Counted from the first letter of the stretch, positions 1-8,840 are shown. The stretch: 64,000 nt of DNA from Quadrisphaera setariae (GCF_008041935.1 NZ_VKAC01000010.1:142788-206787), one strand, 5' to 3'. The notes: generated from the letters alone by a model not told the origin. Numbers and translations are program-made.

Positions 1-143
1 GCGAAGGCCATGTCGCGGGCCGCCACGAGCACCCCCACCAGACCGCCCACCAGGCCCAGCGCCGCCGCGGCCCACAGCGAGTTGGTGACCAGGGGCAGCA
101 GGCGCGAGTAGTCGTCGAAGTTGATGACCGCGTCCCAGCTCAT
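1..143 (-). CDS. znuB: Zinc/manganese ABC transporter permease (N-terminal fragment)
   Basis: Only the first 47 codons are inside the window; the gene runs off the left edge. The peptide begins MSWDAVINFDDYSRLLPLVT and continues into a hydrophobic glycine/valine-rich helix, as in ZnuB/MntB-type permeases of the ABC-3 family, which carry the metal ion across the membrane. The ATG overlaps the stop of the ATPase gene as ATGA, so the two are translationally coupled. Family assignment rests mainly on position next to the ATPase and the metal-binding lipoprotein; the fragment alone is short. Metal specificity (zinc) is inferred from the His-rich binding protein and the Zur-like regulator. Confidence 0.8.
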   Translation of the reverse strand, partial: MSWDAVINFDDYSRLLPLVTNSLWAAAALGLVGGLVGVLVAARDMAF

Positions 144-967
144 GCGGCGCCTCCTGCGGCGAGCGCCTGGCCGGGGTGGCAGTCGTGGTCGGCCTGCGCT
201 CCGGTCGCGGCGATGAGCACGCGCCCGGCGTGGTGGAGCACCTCCACACGGGTCCCGTACAGCTCGGTGAGCGAGGCGGTGGTGAGCACCTCGTCGGGCG
301 TGCCCACGCGGTGGCCCGCGGGGGCCAGGTACAGCACCTTGTCCACCACGTCGAGCACGGGGTTGATCTCGTGGGTGACGAAGAGCACCGCCGTCCCGGC
401 GCGCCGTCGGGCGTCGATGACGCTGACGACCTCGCGCTGGTGGGCCAGGTCGAGGGAGAGCAGCGGCTCGTCGCACAGCAGCAGGGCGGGGTCGGTGGCC
501 ACCGCCTGCGCGACGCGGACCCGCTGCTGCTCGCCGCCGGAGAGCAGCCCCACCGGCACGTCGCCGTACGCGGTGGCACCCACGGAGGCCAGCAGCTCGT
601 CCACGCGGGCGCGCACCCGCCGGCTGGGCAGGGGCACGCCCCAGCGGTGCCCGTCGAGCCCCTGGCGCACCAGGTCGCGGGCGCGCAGGGGCGTCATCGG
701 GTCGATGAGCCGCTGCTGGGGCACGTAGCCGATCTCGGAGGAGCCGGCGCGCGGAGGGCGACCCCGCACCTCCAGGCGACCGCTCGTGAGCGGCTGCTGG
801 CCGAGCACCGCCCGCACCAGGCTGGTCTTGCCCGAGCCGTTGGGGCCCAGCACGGCCACCAGCTCCCCAGGGTGCACGTCGAGGTCGAGGCCGGACCAGA
901 CCTCGTGCTCGCCGTAGCGGAGCCCGGCGCCGCGCAGCGACAGCGCGGGCGCGTCCGCCGCGCCCAC
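140..967 (-). CDS. znuC: Zinc ABC transporter ATP-binding protein
   Basis: This is an ABC ATPase that powers metal uptake. Walker A (GPNGSGKT), the Q-loop region (YVPQQR), the ABC signature (LSGGEQQR), Walker B (LLLCDEP) and the H-loop histidine (FVTHE) are all present and intact. I chose the GTG at 967, giving 275 residues beginning VGAADAPALS. It lies 6 nt after the stop of the binding-protein gene; an upstream in-frame start at 1021 would overlap that gene by 49 bp. The C-terminal tail after the nucleotide-binding domain is His/Asp-containing and may be a metal-sensing extension. The stop overlaps the permease start. Confidence 0.9.
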   Translation of the reverse strand: MGAADAPALSLRGAGLRYGEHEVWSGLDLDVHPGELVAVLGPNGSGKTSLVRAVLGQQPLTSGRLEVRGRPPRAGSSEIGYVPQQRLIDPMTPLRARDLVRQGLDGHRWGVPLPSRRVRARVDELLASVGATAYGDVPVGLLSGGEQQRVRVAQAVATDPALLLCDEPLLSLDLAHQREVVSVIDARRRAGTAVLFVTHEINPVLDVVDKVLYLAPAGHRVGTPDEVLTTASLTELYGTRVEVLHHAGRVLIAATGAQADHDCHPGQALAAGGAA

Positions 968-972
968 CCGGC

Positions 973-2016
973 TCAGCCCTGGACCGCGGCGCGGATCGCC
1001 TCGGCGTTCGCGGTCATCCACTGCGTGTAGTCCTGCCCGTCGGGGAGCGTCTCGGTCACGGGGACCACGGCGGTGCCAGCGGCCTTCGCCGCGTCCAGCA
1101 CGGCCTCGGTCTCCGCACCCGTGGTCTGCTCGTTGTACACCAGCGCCTTGACGGCGCCGTCGCCGAACAGGGCCTTGGTGTCGGCCAGCACCGCGGGGGA
1201 GACGTCGGTGCCCTCCTCCACGGCCTCGGAGAAGGCCTCGGGGGTCTTCACCACCAGGCCCATCGCCTCGAGCATGTAGTCGGGCACCGGCTCGGTGATC
1301 GCCACGCCCGCGCCCGCTGAGCTCGTCTTCACGGACGCCTCGACCTGCTGCACGGCGGCCAGGCCGTCGGTGAAGGCCTTGGCGTTGGCCTGGAAGGTGC
1401 TCGCGCCGGACGGGTCGACCGCGGACAGCTGCTGGGCGATCGCCTCGGCGACCTTCCCGGCGGTGCCCAGGTCGTACCAGACGTGCTCGTTGAACTCCCC
1501 GTGGTCGTGGCCACCGCCGTCCGCGTGGTCACCGTGGTCGTCGGAGTGCTCGCCGCCGTGCCCGGCGCCGTGGTCCTCCGCGGAGGCCTCCTGCGAGCCC
1601 TCCAGGCCGGAGACCTCGACGGCGTCGACCACGGGGGCCTTGGTGCCGGAGGCCGACAGCAGCTGCGTCATGAAGGGGTCGTAGCCACCGCCGTTCATGA
1701 CGACCACCTTCGCGTCCTGCACCAGCAGCTGGTCGCGCGTGGTGGCCTCGAAGGAGTGCGGGTCCTGGCTGGGGTCGTTGATGATCGAGGTCACCTCGAC
1801 CGCGTCACCGCCGACGGCCTCGGCCACGCTCCCCCAGACGTCGGTGGAGGCCACCAGGGCGATCTTGCCACCGGCTGCGGCGGTGGAGGGGGCTCCGGTG
1901 CTGGCCTGGGCGCCGGGGGACGTCGAGCCGCCGCCGCAGGCGGACAGCAGGAGGGCGGAGGTCAGGCCGCCGGCGACGGCGAGCGCGCGGACGGGGCGGA
2001 GCGCAGGGCGGAGCAC
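973..2016 (-). CDS. znuA: Zinc ABC transporter substrate-binding lipoprotein
   Basis: This is a cluster A-I metal-binding protein of 347 residues. A basic N-terminus and hydrophobic stretch end in a lipobox (LLSAC, Cys27), so it should be anchored to the outer face of the membrane. A His/Asp-rich loop at residues 148-178, containing about nine histidines, is the hallmark of zinc-specific rather than manganese-specific members. Candidate metal ligands are the His in DPHSFE (about residue 87) and the His in NEHVWYD (about 178). GTG at 2016 is preceded by GGAGG four bases away. It is first in a znuA-znuC-znuB operon, with a Zur-box candidate just upstream. Confidence 0.92.
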   Translation of the reverse strand: MLRPALRPVRALAVAGGLTSALLLSACGGGSTSPGAQASTGAPSTAAAGGKIALVASTDVWGSVAEAVGGDAVEVTSIINDPSQDPHSFEATTRDQLLVQDAKVVVMNGGGYDPFMTQLLSASGTKAPVVDAVEVSGLEGSQEASAEDHGAGHGGEHSDDHGDHADGGGHDHGEFNEHVWYDLGTAGKVAEAIAQQLSAVDPSGASTFQANAKAFTDGLAAVQQVEASVKTSSAGAGVAITEPVPDYMLEAMGLVVKTPEAFSEAVEEGTDVSPAVLADTKALFGDGAVKALVYNEQTTGAETEAVLDAAKAAGTAVVPVTETLPDGQDYTQWMTANAEAIRAAVQG

Positions 2017-2047
2017 GGGCCCTCCAGGGCGGAGACGAGAGTCGGAG

Positions 2048-2062
2048 TGATAACTCTTCTCA
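2048..2062. promoter_or_regulatory. Candidate Zur operator upstream of znuA
   Basis: The 15-mer TGATAACTCTTCTCA has 7-1-7 geometry with arms matching at 5 of 7 positions. It resembles actinobacterial Zur boxes of the TGAAAATGATTTTCA type (10 of 15 positions by eye). It is an AT-rich island in GC-rich DNA, 31 bp before the znuA start. Function is inferred from similarity and from the adjacent Zur-type gene. Confidence 0.45.
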
Positions 2063-2144
2063 TCTTACGCCCGTGATCGAGTGCCTCGGGACGCCGAACG
2101 CCCCACCGGCGCCCGGACGGGTGGCGACGGGGCGGAGGGGGGGC

Positions 2145-2570
2145 TCAGCGGGCGGCGGCGCAGTCGGCGCAGGTGCCGAAGATCTCCACCACGTGGTCGA
2201 CGTCGGTGAAGCCGTGCGCCGCGGCGGTCTTGCGGGCCCACGCCTCCACGGCGGAGCCCTCCACCTCCTCGGCGCGCCCGCAGCGGCGGCAGACGAGGTG
2301 GTGGTGGTGCCCGGTGCTGCAGCGCCGGTAGACGGCCTCGCCGTCCTCCCCGGTGCGCAGGACGTCGACCTCGCCGTCCTCCACGAGCGCCTGCAGCGCC
2401 CGGTAGACCGTGGCCAGGCCGATGGGGTTGCCCTGCTCGCGCAGGCGCGCGTAGAGGTCCTGCGCGCTGGTGAACGCGGGCTCGGAGTCGAGCATGGCGG
2501 CCACCGCCGCCCGCTGGCGTCCCGTGCGGCGCTGAGCAGGGCGGTTGCGGGCTGGAGCTTCCTCGGTCAT
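2145..2570 (-). CDS. zur: Fur-family zinc uptake regulator (Zur)
   Basis: This is a 141-residue Fur-family repressor. The N-terminal winged helix contains the typical TxxRxAV and ATVYRALQ segments, and the C-terminal dimerization domain carries the HHHH metal site and two structural CxxC pairs (CRRC and CADC). With zinc bound it should repress the adjacent uptake operon. Zur rather than Fur is inferred from the neighbouring genes and from the two CxxC pairs. I prefer the ATG at 2570, with GGGTGG upstream; a GTG two codons earlier at 2576 is possible. It lies upstream of znuA on the same strand with a 129-bp gap. Confidence 0.9.
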   Translation of the reverse strand: MTEEAPARNRPAQRRTGRQRAAVAAMLDSEPAFTSAQDLYARLREQGNPIGLATVYRALQALVEDGEVDVLRTGEDGEAVYRRCSTGHHHHLVCRRCGRAEEVEGSAVEAWARKTAAAHGFTDVDHVVEIFGTCADCAAAR

Positions 2571-2719
2571 CGCCACCCATCATCACACGCCGCAGGGGCG
2601 CGGAGGCCCTGCCGCGGTGCGCCGGACGGGGCGGGCGACGCTCTCCCGAGATGCCGGACCCGGGGATCGGGCATAGCGTCGTCGACGCCAGAAAACCTCT
2701 CTCCACCAGGGCGGACGCC

Positions 2720-2992
2720 ATGCTCGGAACCATCATCGGCCTCATCATCATCGGCATCATCGCCGGCTACATCGCCCGCCTGGTCGTGCCGGGCCGCTCG
2801 GGCCTCGGCATCGGCGGGACGCTGCTGCTGGGCGTCGTCGGGTCCTTCGTCGGGGGCTTCCTCGCCTACCTCCTCTTCCGCGGTGGCACGGGCTTCGTCC
2901 AGCCCGCCAGCTGGATCGGCTCGATCATCGGCGCGATCATCGTGCTGGCCATCTACCAGGCCACCCGCGGCCGCAGCCACAGCCGCGCCTGA
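2720..2992 (+). CDS. GlsB/YeaQ/YmgE-family small membrane protein
   Basis: This 90-residue protein begins MLGTIIGLIIIGIIAGYIAR and has three glycine-rich transmembrane segments. The repeated GxxxG-like motifs and the GIGGTLLLGVVGSFVGG segment are typical of the transglycosylase-associated/GlsB family, often induced by envelope or osmotic stress; no biochemical activity is established for the family. The ATG at 2720 is chosen because residues encoded upstream in the frame do not resemble the family. It is monocistronic and followed by a strong stem-loop at 3061-3097. Confidence 0.88.
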   Translation: MLGTIIGLIIIGIIAGYIARLVVPGRSGLGIGGTLLLGVVGSFVGGFLAYLLFRGGTGFVQPASWIGSIIGAIIVLAIYQATRGRSHSRA

Positions 2993-3060
2993 CCCCTCCC
3001 GGGACCGCCGTCCCGCGGCCGCGCCCCGAGGGGGTCGTCGAGCCGAGCGCGACCCCGCCC

Positions 3061-3097
3061 GCCGCAGCCCCACCCGCCGAACGGGTGGGGCTGCGGC
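3061..3097 (+). terminator. Intrinsic terminator after the GlsB-type gene
   Basis: A perfect 16-bp inverted repeat (3061-3076 with 3082-3097) surrounds a 5-nt CCGAA loop. There is no U-tract, as is usual in high-GC actinobacteria. It separates the small membrane protein from the amylosucrase gene. Confidence 0.75.
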
Positions 3098-3204
3098 GCG
3101 TCCGGGGTCGCCCGGCCGGGCCCGCGCCACCTGGGGCGGAGGTCCGCCGATGGATACCGTGTCGGGCGCGCCGCGCGAGCCGGCGCTGCCGAGCGGGAGG
3201 CGTG

Positions 3205-5166
3205 GTGGACGTGGTGCAGGTGGCCGGCTCCAGGGACGGGGCAGCCGGGGGGTTCGTCGAGGACGTCGCGGGTGACCTCCTCGCAGACCTGGGCGACGAG
3301 CGGCGCGAGCTGTTCTCCCTGCGCGTCGAGCGCTGGTGGCCCGACCTGCGCGCCGGTCTGGCGGCCGTGCACCGCCCGGAGGTCGCGGACCAGCTCGAGC
3401 GCCGCCTGCTGCGCGCGGCGGCCTCCGCCTACGCCGAGCGGGAGCCCGAGCTCCACCGCCTCGACCAGGCCCGCACCCTGCGCCCCGACTGGTTCCAGGA
3501 GCCGTCGATGCTGGGCTACGCGGCCTACACCGAGCGGTACGCCGGAGACCTGCGCGGCGTCCAGGGGCGCCTGGACCACCTGCGGGAGCTCGGCGTCACC
3601 TACCTCCACCTCATGCCGGTCCTACAGCCGCGCGAGGGCGACAGCGACGGCGGCTACGCCGTGGCCGACTACCGCTCGGTGCGCCCCGACCTCGGCGACG
3701 TCGATGACCTGCGCGAGCTCGCCCGCGCGCTGCGCGCCCAGGGCACCTCGCTCGTGCTGGACCTCGTCCTCAACCACGTGGCCCGCGAGCACGAGTGGGC
3801 CCGCAGGGCCCGCGAGGGCGATCCCCGCTACCGCGCCTACTTCCACGTCCACCCCGACCGCGCCGTCCCCGACGCCTACGAGCGCACGCTCCCGGAGGTC
3901 TTCCCCGACTTCGCCCCCGGCAACTTCACCTGGGACGAGGAGCTCGAGGGGTGGGTCTGGACCACCTTCAACAGCTTCCAGTGGGACGTCGACTGGTCCA
4001 ACCCGGACGTGCTGGTCGAGTACGCCGAGATCGTCCTGTTCCTGGCCAACCTCGGCGTGGAGGTGCTCCGCCTCGACGCGATCGCCTTCATCTGGAAGCG
4101 CCTGGGCACCGACTGCCAGAACCAGCCGGAGGTCCACAGCCTCACCCAGGTGCTGCGCGCGCTGACCCGCGTGGCGTGTCCCGGCGTGCTGCTCAAGGCC
4201 GAGGCGATCGTCTCCCCCCAGCAGCTGGTCGCCTACCTCGGCCAGGGCGAGCACCACGGCCGCGTGTCCGACCTGGCGTACCACAACACCCTCATGGTCC
4301 AGTTCTGGTCGATGATCGCCTCGCAGGACGCGCGCCTGGCGGCCCACGCGCTGCGCTCCCTGCCCGCGGCGCCCACGAGCGCGGCGTGGATCACCTACGT
4401 GCGCTGCCACGACGACATCGGCTGGGCCGTCAGCGACGAGGACGCCGCCGCGGTGGGCCTCAACGGGTTCGACCACCGCGCGTTCCTGTCCGACTGGTTC
4501 AGCGGCGCCTTCCCCGGCTCCACGGCCCGGGGCCTGGTCTTCCAGGAGAACCCCGTCACGCGCGACCGCCGCATCTCCGGGTCGGCGGCGGCGCTCACGG
4601 GCCTGGTGGACGCGCAGGTGGCCGGCGACCGCGCCGGCGTCGAGGCGGGCATCGCGAAGGTGCTCCTGGGCCACGCGCTGGTCATGGGGTGGGGTGGGAT
4701 CCCGGTCATCTGGATGGGTGACGAGCTGGGCCTGCGCGGTGACGACGCCTGGGCCAGCGAGCCGGGCCACGAGTCCGACAACCGCTGGGCGCACCGCCCG
4801 TGGATGGACGAAGGCGCCCTGGCCGCACGTCACGACGAGGCGACGGTGCCCGGGCGGCTCTTCGCCGGGGTCCGCCACCTCGCGCAGGCACGTGCCCGCC
4901 TGCCCCACCTGCACGCCTCGGTGCCCTCCCAGGTGCTCGAGGTGCACGACCCGGGCGTCCTGCCCGTGCTGCGGCGCCACCCCGTGGGCGACCTGCTGTG
5001 CCTGTACAACACCACTGACGGGTGGCGGCACTACCCGGGGTGGCGCCTCGCCGAGCTGGGCCTCGACGGGGCCCGCGACGCCCTGACCGGACGCCCCGCG
5101 CACGTCGGAGATGACGGGAACGTCTGGCTCGCCCCCTGGTCGGCGGCGTGGCTGCACCGGGCCTGA
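3205..5166 (+). CDS. Amylosucrase (GH13 subfamily 4 type)
   Basis: This alpha-glucan-forming sucrase of about 653 residues would transfer glucose from sucrose to make an alpha-1,4-glucan and release fructose, or isomerise sucrose. The family's diagnostic segments are present. The nucleophile Asp291 lies in RLDAIAFIWKRLGT, the acid/base Glu333 in KAEAIVSPQQL, and the transition-state Asp403 in YVRCHDDIGW. The N-terminal helical region and the WFQEPSMLGYAAYTERYAG segment are also amylosucrase-like. Several GTGs crowd the start; GTG 3205 follows GGGAGG by four bases, and 3202 or 3211 are alternatives. Length agrees with known amylosucrases (about 630-650). The sequence carries no clear signal peptide, so it is probably cytosolic. 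Trehalose synthase is less likely given the active-site contexts. Confidence 0.88.
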   Translation: MDVVQVAGSRDGAAGGFVEDVAGDLLADLGDERRELFSLRVERWWPDLRAGLAAVHRPEVADQLERRLLRAAASAYAEREPELHRLDQARTLRPDWFQEPSMLGYAAYTERYAGDLRGVQGRLDHLRELGVTYLHLMPVLQPREGDSDGGYAVADYRSVRPDLGDVDDLRELARALRAQGTSLVLDLVLNHVAREHEWARRAREGDPRYRAYFHVHPDRAVPDAYERTLPEVFPDFAPGNFTWDEELEGWVWTTFNSFQWDVDWSNPDVLVEYAEIVLFLANLGVEVLRLDAIAFIWKRLGTDCQNQPEVHSLTQVLRALTRVACPGVLLKAEAIVSPQQLVAYLGQGEHHGRVSDLAYHNTLMVQFWSMIASQDARLAAHALRSLPAAPTSAAWITYVRCHDDIGWAVSDEDAAAVGLNGFDHRAFLSDWFSGAFPGSTARGLVFQENPVTRDRRISGSAAALTGLVDAQVAGDRAGVEAGIAKVLLGHALVMGWGGIPVIWMGDELGLRGDDAWASEPGHESDNRWAHRPWMDEGALAARHDEATVPGRLFAGVRHLAQARARLPHLHASVPSQVLEVHDPGVLPVLRRHPVGDLLCLYNTTDGWRHYPGWRLAELGLDGARDALTGRPAHVGDDGNVWLAPWSAAWLHRA

Positions 5167-5192
5167 GGAGCCGCTGGTCCACCATGTGACGC

Positions 5193-5987
5193 ATGGGGAG
5201 TCGCGGCGAGGGCCTCGCGCTCGCGCTGCTGCGCGTCGCGCTGGGCCTGCTGTGGCTCCAGGACCTCGTCCTGCCGCGCCTCGGGGCGGCGAGCTGGACC
5301 GCCGGGAGCCTCGGGCTGGACGCCGCGGTCGGCTGGCTGCTGCCGGCGCTCGAGGTGGGGCTCGTCGTGACGCTGCTGACGGGCCTGCTCGTGCGCGCCG
5401 CGGGCGCCGTGGGTGCGACCCTGGCCGTCACGGGAGCCGTCCACCTCGCGACCGCGGCCGGAGGCGGCACCGACGCCCCCGGGGTCTGGGCGGTGGCCCT
5501 GCTCGCCGTCGTGCACGCCGTGCTCCTCGTCGGGGGCGGCGGCAGCTGGGGCGCGCTCGACGGCGTGCGCGCCAGCGGTAACCCCGCCCAGGCGGCGGCG
5601 CTGGGCCGCACCTGGGGCCTGCTCGCGCTGGCCGCCGGGGTGACCGTGGCGGTGCTGGCCCGGGGCTCGGCCCCGCTGTGGACGGCCCAGCACGTGGTGG
5701 AGCTGCCGAAGGGGCTGCTCAACCTCGGCACGTGGGACCTGCCGGGCGCCCTCGTGGTCGGGGGCGCCGGGCTGGTGCTGCTGCTCGGCACCGCTCCGCG
5801 GATGTCCCCGATGGCGCTGGTCGCGCTCCTCGTGGCGGGCGGGGGTGCGGTGCTCGTGGTCGTCGGCGTGCTCGCCGGCGGCGTCGCCACGGCGTCGCTG
5901 CTCGGCGCCGTGGCCGTCGTCGCGGCGGTCTGCGCGCCCCACCTGAGGGCCGCTGCCGGCGGCGGTGGGGACGACGGCGAGGGCTGA
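5193..5987 (+). CDS. DoxX-like integral membrane protein
   Basis: This 264-residue protein has about seven hydrophobic segments. The start (ALALLRVALGLLWLQDLVLPR) and the first four helices recall the DoxX/quinone-oxidoreductase small subunit family. The second half adds further helices with no motif I can name. It lies 26 bp after the amylosucrase gene on the same strand and may be cotranscribed. There is no visible cofactor or metal motif. Function is unknown and the DoxX likeness is by eye only. Confidence 0.55.
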   Translation: MGSRGEGLALALLRVALGLLWLQDLVLPRLGAASWTAGSLGLDAAVGWLLPALEVGLVVTLLTGLLVRAAGAVGATLAVTGAVHLATAAGGGTDAPGVWAVALLAVVHAVLLVGGGGSWGALDGVRASGNPAQAAALGRTWGLLALAAGVTVAVLARGSAPLWTAQHVVELPKGLLNLGTWDLPGALVVGGAGLVLLLGTAPRMSPMALVALLVAGGGAVLVVVGVLAGGVATASLLGAVAVVAAVCAPHLRAAAGGGGDDGEG

Positions 5988-6000
5988 CCAGCCCGTCCGA

Positions 6001-6783
6001 CTACCCCTGCTGCTCCAGCTGGTCGAGGGGCAGCACCAGCTGGGGTCCGTTGACGCGCGGGCTGCCCACGGCGCGGCCCACCTCGTGGGTGGCCAGCTGC
6101 GGGGGCGGTACGGCGTCGAGCACCTGGCGCACCAGGTCGAGGTCGGTCAGCGCCGGGTCGAGCCAGTCGCCCTGGAAGTCCGCGGGCAGCACCACGGGGC
6201 TGCGGTCGTGGATGCGCCCGGCCTCGTCGCGGGCCTGCGTGGTGATGACCGTGACCGTCCACAGCCACGGGTCCTGACCGTCGGGTGCGGCCGGGTCCCT
6301 CCAGAGCTCGTAGAGCCCCGCGAAGGTCACCGGCCCGCCGTCGGCCGCGTGCAGGAAGTGGGGCACCTTGACCTCCTTGCCGGAGCCGTCGGGCGCCGGG
6401 CGGCGCTCCCACTCGAAGTAGCCGTCGGCCGGCACGAGGCAGCGCCTTCGGGCCGCGGCGCGCTTGTAGGCGGGCTTCTCGGTGACCGTCTCGACGCGCG
6501 CGTTGATCATCCGCGAGCCGACCGAGGGGTCCTTCGCCCAGGACGGCACCAGCCCCCACCGCAGCGTGCGCAGCTGCCGCTGGGCGCCGTCCTTCCCGTC
6601 GCCACCGGCAGCGGGGGAGCCGGCGGCCTCGTCGTCCCGCGGCTCCCGCTCGACCACCGCGCGCACCTGCTGCGTCGGCGCGACGTTCCACGACGGGCCC
6701 ACCTCGGGGCCCACCACGGCGTCGACGGCGTAGTCCTCCACGAGCTGGGCGTCGGACCTGCTGCTGGCGTAGCGACCGCACAC
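6001..6783 (-). CDS. SOS response-associated protein YedK/HMCES (abasic-site DNA crosslinker)
   Basis: The 260-residue protein begins VCGRYASSRS. After removal of the initiator, Cys2 is the nucleophile that forms a thiazolidine crosslink with abasic sites in single-stranded DNA. Other conserved elements are SWNVAPTQ, INARVETV (Asn), LVPADGYFEWE (Glu) and a His near IHDRSPVVL, matching the SRAP family. GTG 6783 is fixed by the need for Cys at position 2; longer upstream starts would bury the active Cys. It is convergent with the DoxX-like gene (13-bp gap) and divergent from the YihY gene. Confidence 0.93.
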   Translation of the reverse strand: MCGRYASSRSDAQLVEDYAVDAVVGPEVGPSWNVAPTQQVRAVVEREPRDDEAAGSPAAGGDGKDGAQRQLRTLRWGLVPSWAKDPSVGSRMINARVETVTEKPAYKRAAARRRCLVPADGYFEWERRPAPDGSGKEVKVPHFLHAADGGPVTFAGLYELWRDPAAPDGQDPWLWTVTVITTQARDEAGRIHDRSPVVLPADFQGDWLDPALTDLDLVRQVLDAVPPPQLATHEVGRAVGSPRVNGPQLVLPLDQLEQQG

Positions 6784-6917
6784 GCGAGGAAGTCTGCCCC
6801 CACCCGGTGACATCGGCTGGTCACCGGCTGGAGTCGCCGCGTGGTCCCCCTCGCAGCAGACTTGCGGCGACGTCGAGCCCACGGCGGACCACCGCCTGAA
6901 GGGCCCGCCCCGCCGAG

Positions 6918-8132
6918 ATGAGCGACGTCGACCACGCCCGCACCGCCGAGAAGGCGCGCACCGCGCCCGCACCGGACGACCCGCGCAAGCCCGACGACCC
7001 CACCGACCTCACCAAGCGGTCGTGGACGTACGTGCTGCGCAAGACGCTGCGCGAGTTCACCGGTGACGGCTGCCTCGACCTGGCGGCCGCGCTCGTCTAC
7101 TACGCGGTGCTGGCGCTGTTCCCCGGGCTGGTGGCGATCATCTCGCTGGTGGGCGTGCTGGGGCAGGGGCCGCAGACCACCCAGACGCTGCTCGACGTCG
7201 TCGGCGGCTTCGCGCCCAAGACGGTCACCGACCAGCTGGGGAACGTGATCAACGACCTCCAGGCCAGCCAGGCGGCGGGCCTCGGGCTCGTGGTGGGCCT
7301 CCTGGGGGCGCTGTGGTCGGCCTCGGGCTACGTGGGCGCCTTCTCGCGCGCCATGAACCGCATCTACGGCATCACCGAGGGGCGCCCGTTCTGGAAGATG
7401 CGCCCGATGCAGCTCTTCGTCACCGTGGTGGCGGTCGTGCTGGTGGTGGCGGCGCTCATCATCCTCGTGGTCTCGGGGCCGGTGGCGGAGTCGATCGGGG
7501 ACGTCATCGGCCTGGGCTCGGCTGCGCTGACGGTCTGGGGCGTCGCCAAGTGGCCGGTGCTGGCGCTCATCGTCGTCGTCGTCGTCGCGGTGCTGTACCA
7601 GATGACGCCCAACATCAAGCGGCCGAAGTGGACGTGGACGAGCGTCGGCGCCGTCGTCGCGATCCTGGTCTGGGCCCTGGCGTCGACGCTGTTCGGCATC
7701 TACGTCTCGGGCTTCAGCAACTACAACAAGACGTACGGCAGCTTCGCCGCAGTGATCATCTTCCTGCTGTGGCTGTGGATCACCAACCTCGCGCTGCTGT
7801 TCGGCGCCGAGCTCGACGCCGAGCTCGAGCGGGGCCGTGAGCTCCAAGCGGGCATCGAGGCCGAGGAGGACCTCCAGCTGCCGCCGCGCGACACCCGCAA
7901 GAGCGACAAGGCGGAGGCCAAGCACGAGCAGGACGTCGCCCTCGGCCGCCAGCTGCGGCTCGCCCACGGCGCTGAGCGAGACGACGACGAGCGCGGCGGC
8001 GCCTCGTCGGGCCGCAGCCCGGGGGGTGGCTCGCACGCCGCGGGCAGCGCCCACCCGGGTGGGGTCGCGGTGCCGGACCGGCAGGCCGAGCGCGACGCCG
8101 CGGTGCGCCGTGCGGGGGGCACCCCCGTCTGA
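6918..8132 (+). CDS. YihY/BrkB-family inner membrane protein
   Basis: This 404-residue protein has a charged N-terminus (about 35 residues), then roughly six transmembrane helices with the family's LAAALVYYAVLALFPGLVAI start, the FWKMRPMQL cytosolic loop and the YNKTYGSFAAVIIFLLWLW and LFGAELDAELER end motifs. A hydrophilic tail of about 100 residues rich in Arg/Gly/Ala follows. The family was once named ribonuclease BN, but that activity belongs to another gene; its role is unsettled (envelope or transport). It is monocistronic and followed by a terminator. Confidence 0.9.
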   Translation: MSDVDHARTAEKARTAPAPDDPRKPDDPTDLTKRSWTYVLRKTLREFTGDGCLDLAAALVYYAVLALFPGLVAIISLVGVLGQGPQTTQTLLDVVGGFAPKTVTDQLGNVINDLQASQAAGLGLVVGLLGALWSASGYVGAFSRAMNRIYGITEGRPFWKMRPMQLFVTVVAVVLVVAALIILVVSGPVAESIGDVIGLGSAALTVWGVAKWPVLALIVVVVVAVLYQMTPNIKRPKWTWTSVGAVVAILVWALASTLFGIYVSGFSNYNKTYGSFAAVIIFLLWLWITNLALLFGAELDAELERGRELQAGIEAEEDLQLPPRDTRKSDKAEAKHEQDVALGRQLRLAHGAERDDDERGGASSGRSPGGGSHAAGSAHPGGVAVPDRQAERDAAVRRAGGTPV

Positions 8133-8144
8133 CCCGAGCTGTCC

Positions 8145-8182
8145 CGAGGTGGCCGTCCCGCTCTGGCGGGGCGGCCACCTCG
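8145..8182 (+). terminator. Intrinsic terminator after the YihY gene
   Basis: A 17-bp stem (8145-8161 with 8166-8182, one G-U pair) closes a 4-nt loop. It follows the stop codon by 12 bp. Confidence 0.7.
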
Positions 8183-8346
8183 TCGTTGCGAGACACGCCG
8201 CGGCGGTGCTGGCCTGTCGCCTCACGTTCCTCTAACTTCTCTCAAGTCACACGAGTCACACAAGTAGCAGCGATCACGTGAGCACCGCCCGTCACGCAGT
8301 CCCCGGCAGGTCCGGGGCCGGCCCGCCAGCCAGATCGGAGCCAGGA

Positions 8347-8817
8347 ATGTCCTCTGCCCCTGCTTCACCGGTGGTCGACCTCGACGTGTGGCGCGAGCGC
8401 GCACGCGTCGTCCGCGGCGCCGAGGCCCCGGCTGCCGCGGCGCCCGAAGAGGTGGCCCCCGCCGCTGCGAGCGGTGGCACCGGTTCTGTGCTCCGCATGC
8501 CCTCACCTGCGGGCCCCGGTCCTCTGAGCGTCTTCGGCCCCGTGATGGCCTTCGGCCTGGTGCGTCGCCCGGCCCCGGCCGGCGGGCTGCCCGTCCGCCC
8601 GCGCGCGGTGCACGCGCCGCAGCTGGAGGCGCTGAGCGCCGACGGTGCCAGCGCTGACGGTGGCCCCGACGCCGCGAGACAGCCGGCCCCCGCCGGGCCG
8701 CCTGCTCTGCGCCTGCTGCCCGCCCTGTCCAGCGAGCACGGCACCACGTCCGCGCCGATGCCGCGGCTGCGCGCCGTGCTCGACAGCCGCGGCACCCCCC
8801 GGGGTCCCCGCCGCTGA
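8347..8817 (+). CDS. Hypothetical Ala/Pro-rich protein
   Basis: I do not recognise this 156-residue protein. It starts MSSAPASPVVDLDVWRERAR at an ATG six bases after GGAG; a GTG at 8278 could extend it by 23 residues. The first 20 residues, with DLDVWRERARVVRG, look like an amphipathic helix. The rest is low-complexity Ala/Pro/Gly/Arg with no membrane segment, signal peptide or cysteine motif. It stands alone between two terminators. The codon pattern is normal for the window and the good ribosome binding site supports it as a gene. Confidence 0.5.
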   Translation: MSSAPASPVVDLDVWRERARVVRGAEAPAAAAPEEVAPAAASGGTGSVLRMPSPAGPGPLSVFGPVMAFGLVRRPAPAGGLPVRPRAVHAPQLEALSADGASADGGPDAARQPAPAGPPALRLLPALSSEHGTTSAPMPRLRAVLDSRGTPRGPRR

Positions 8818-8840
8818 GACCACCACCACCGACCCACCCG

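Noticed and set aside
3622..5157. Long open frame antisense to the amylosucrase gene
   Set aside because: It is a GC-rich shadow: the sense frame has clear catalytic motifs and the antisense peptide is low-complexity with no family likeness.
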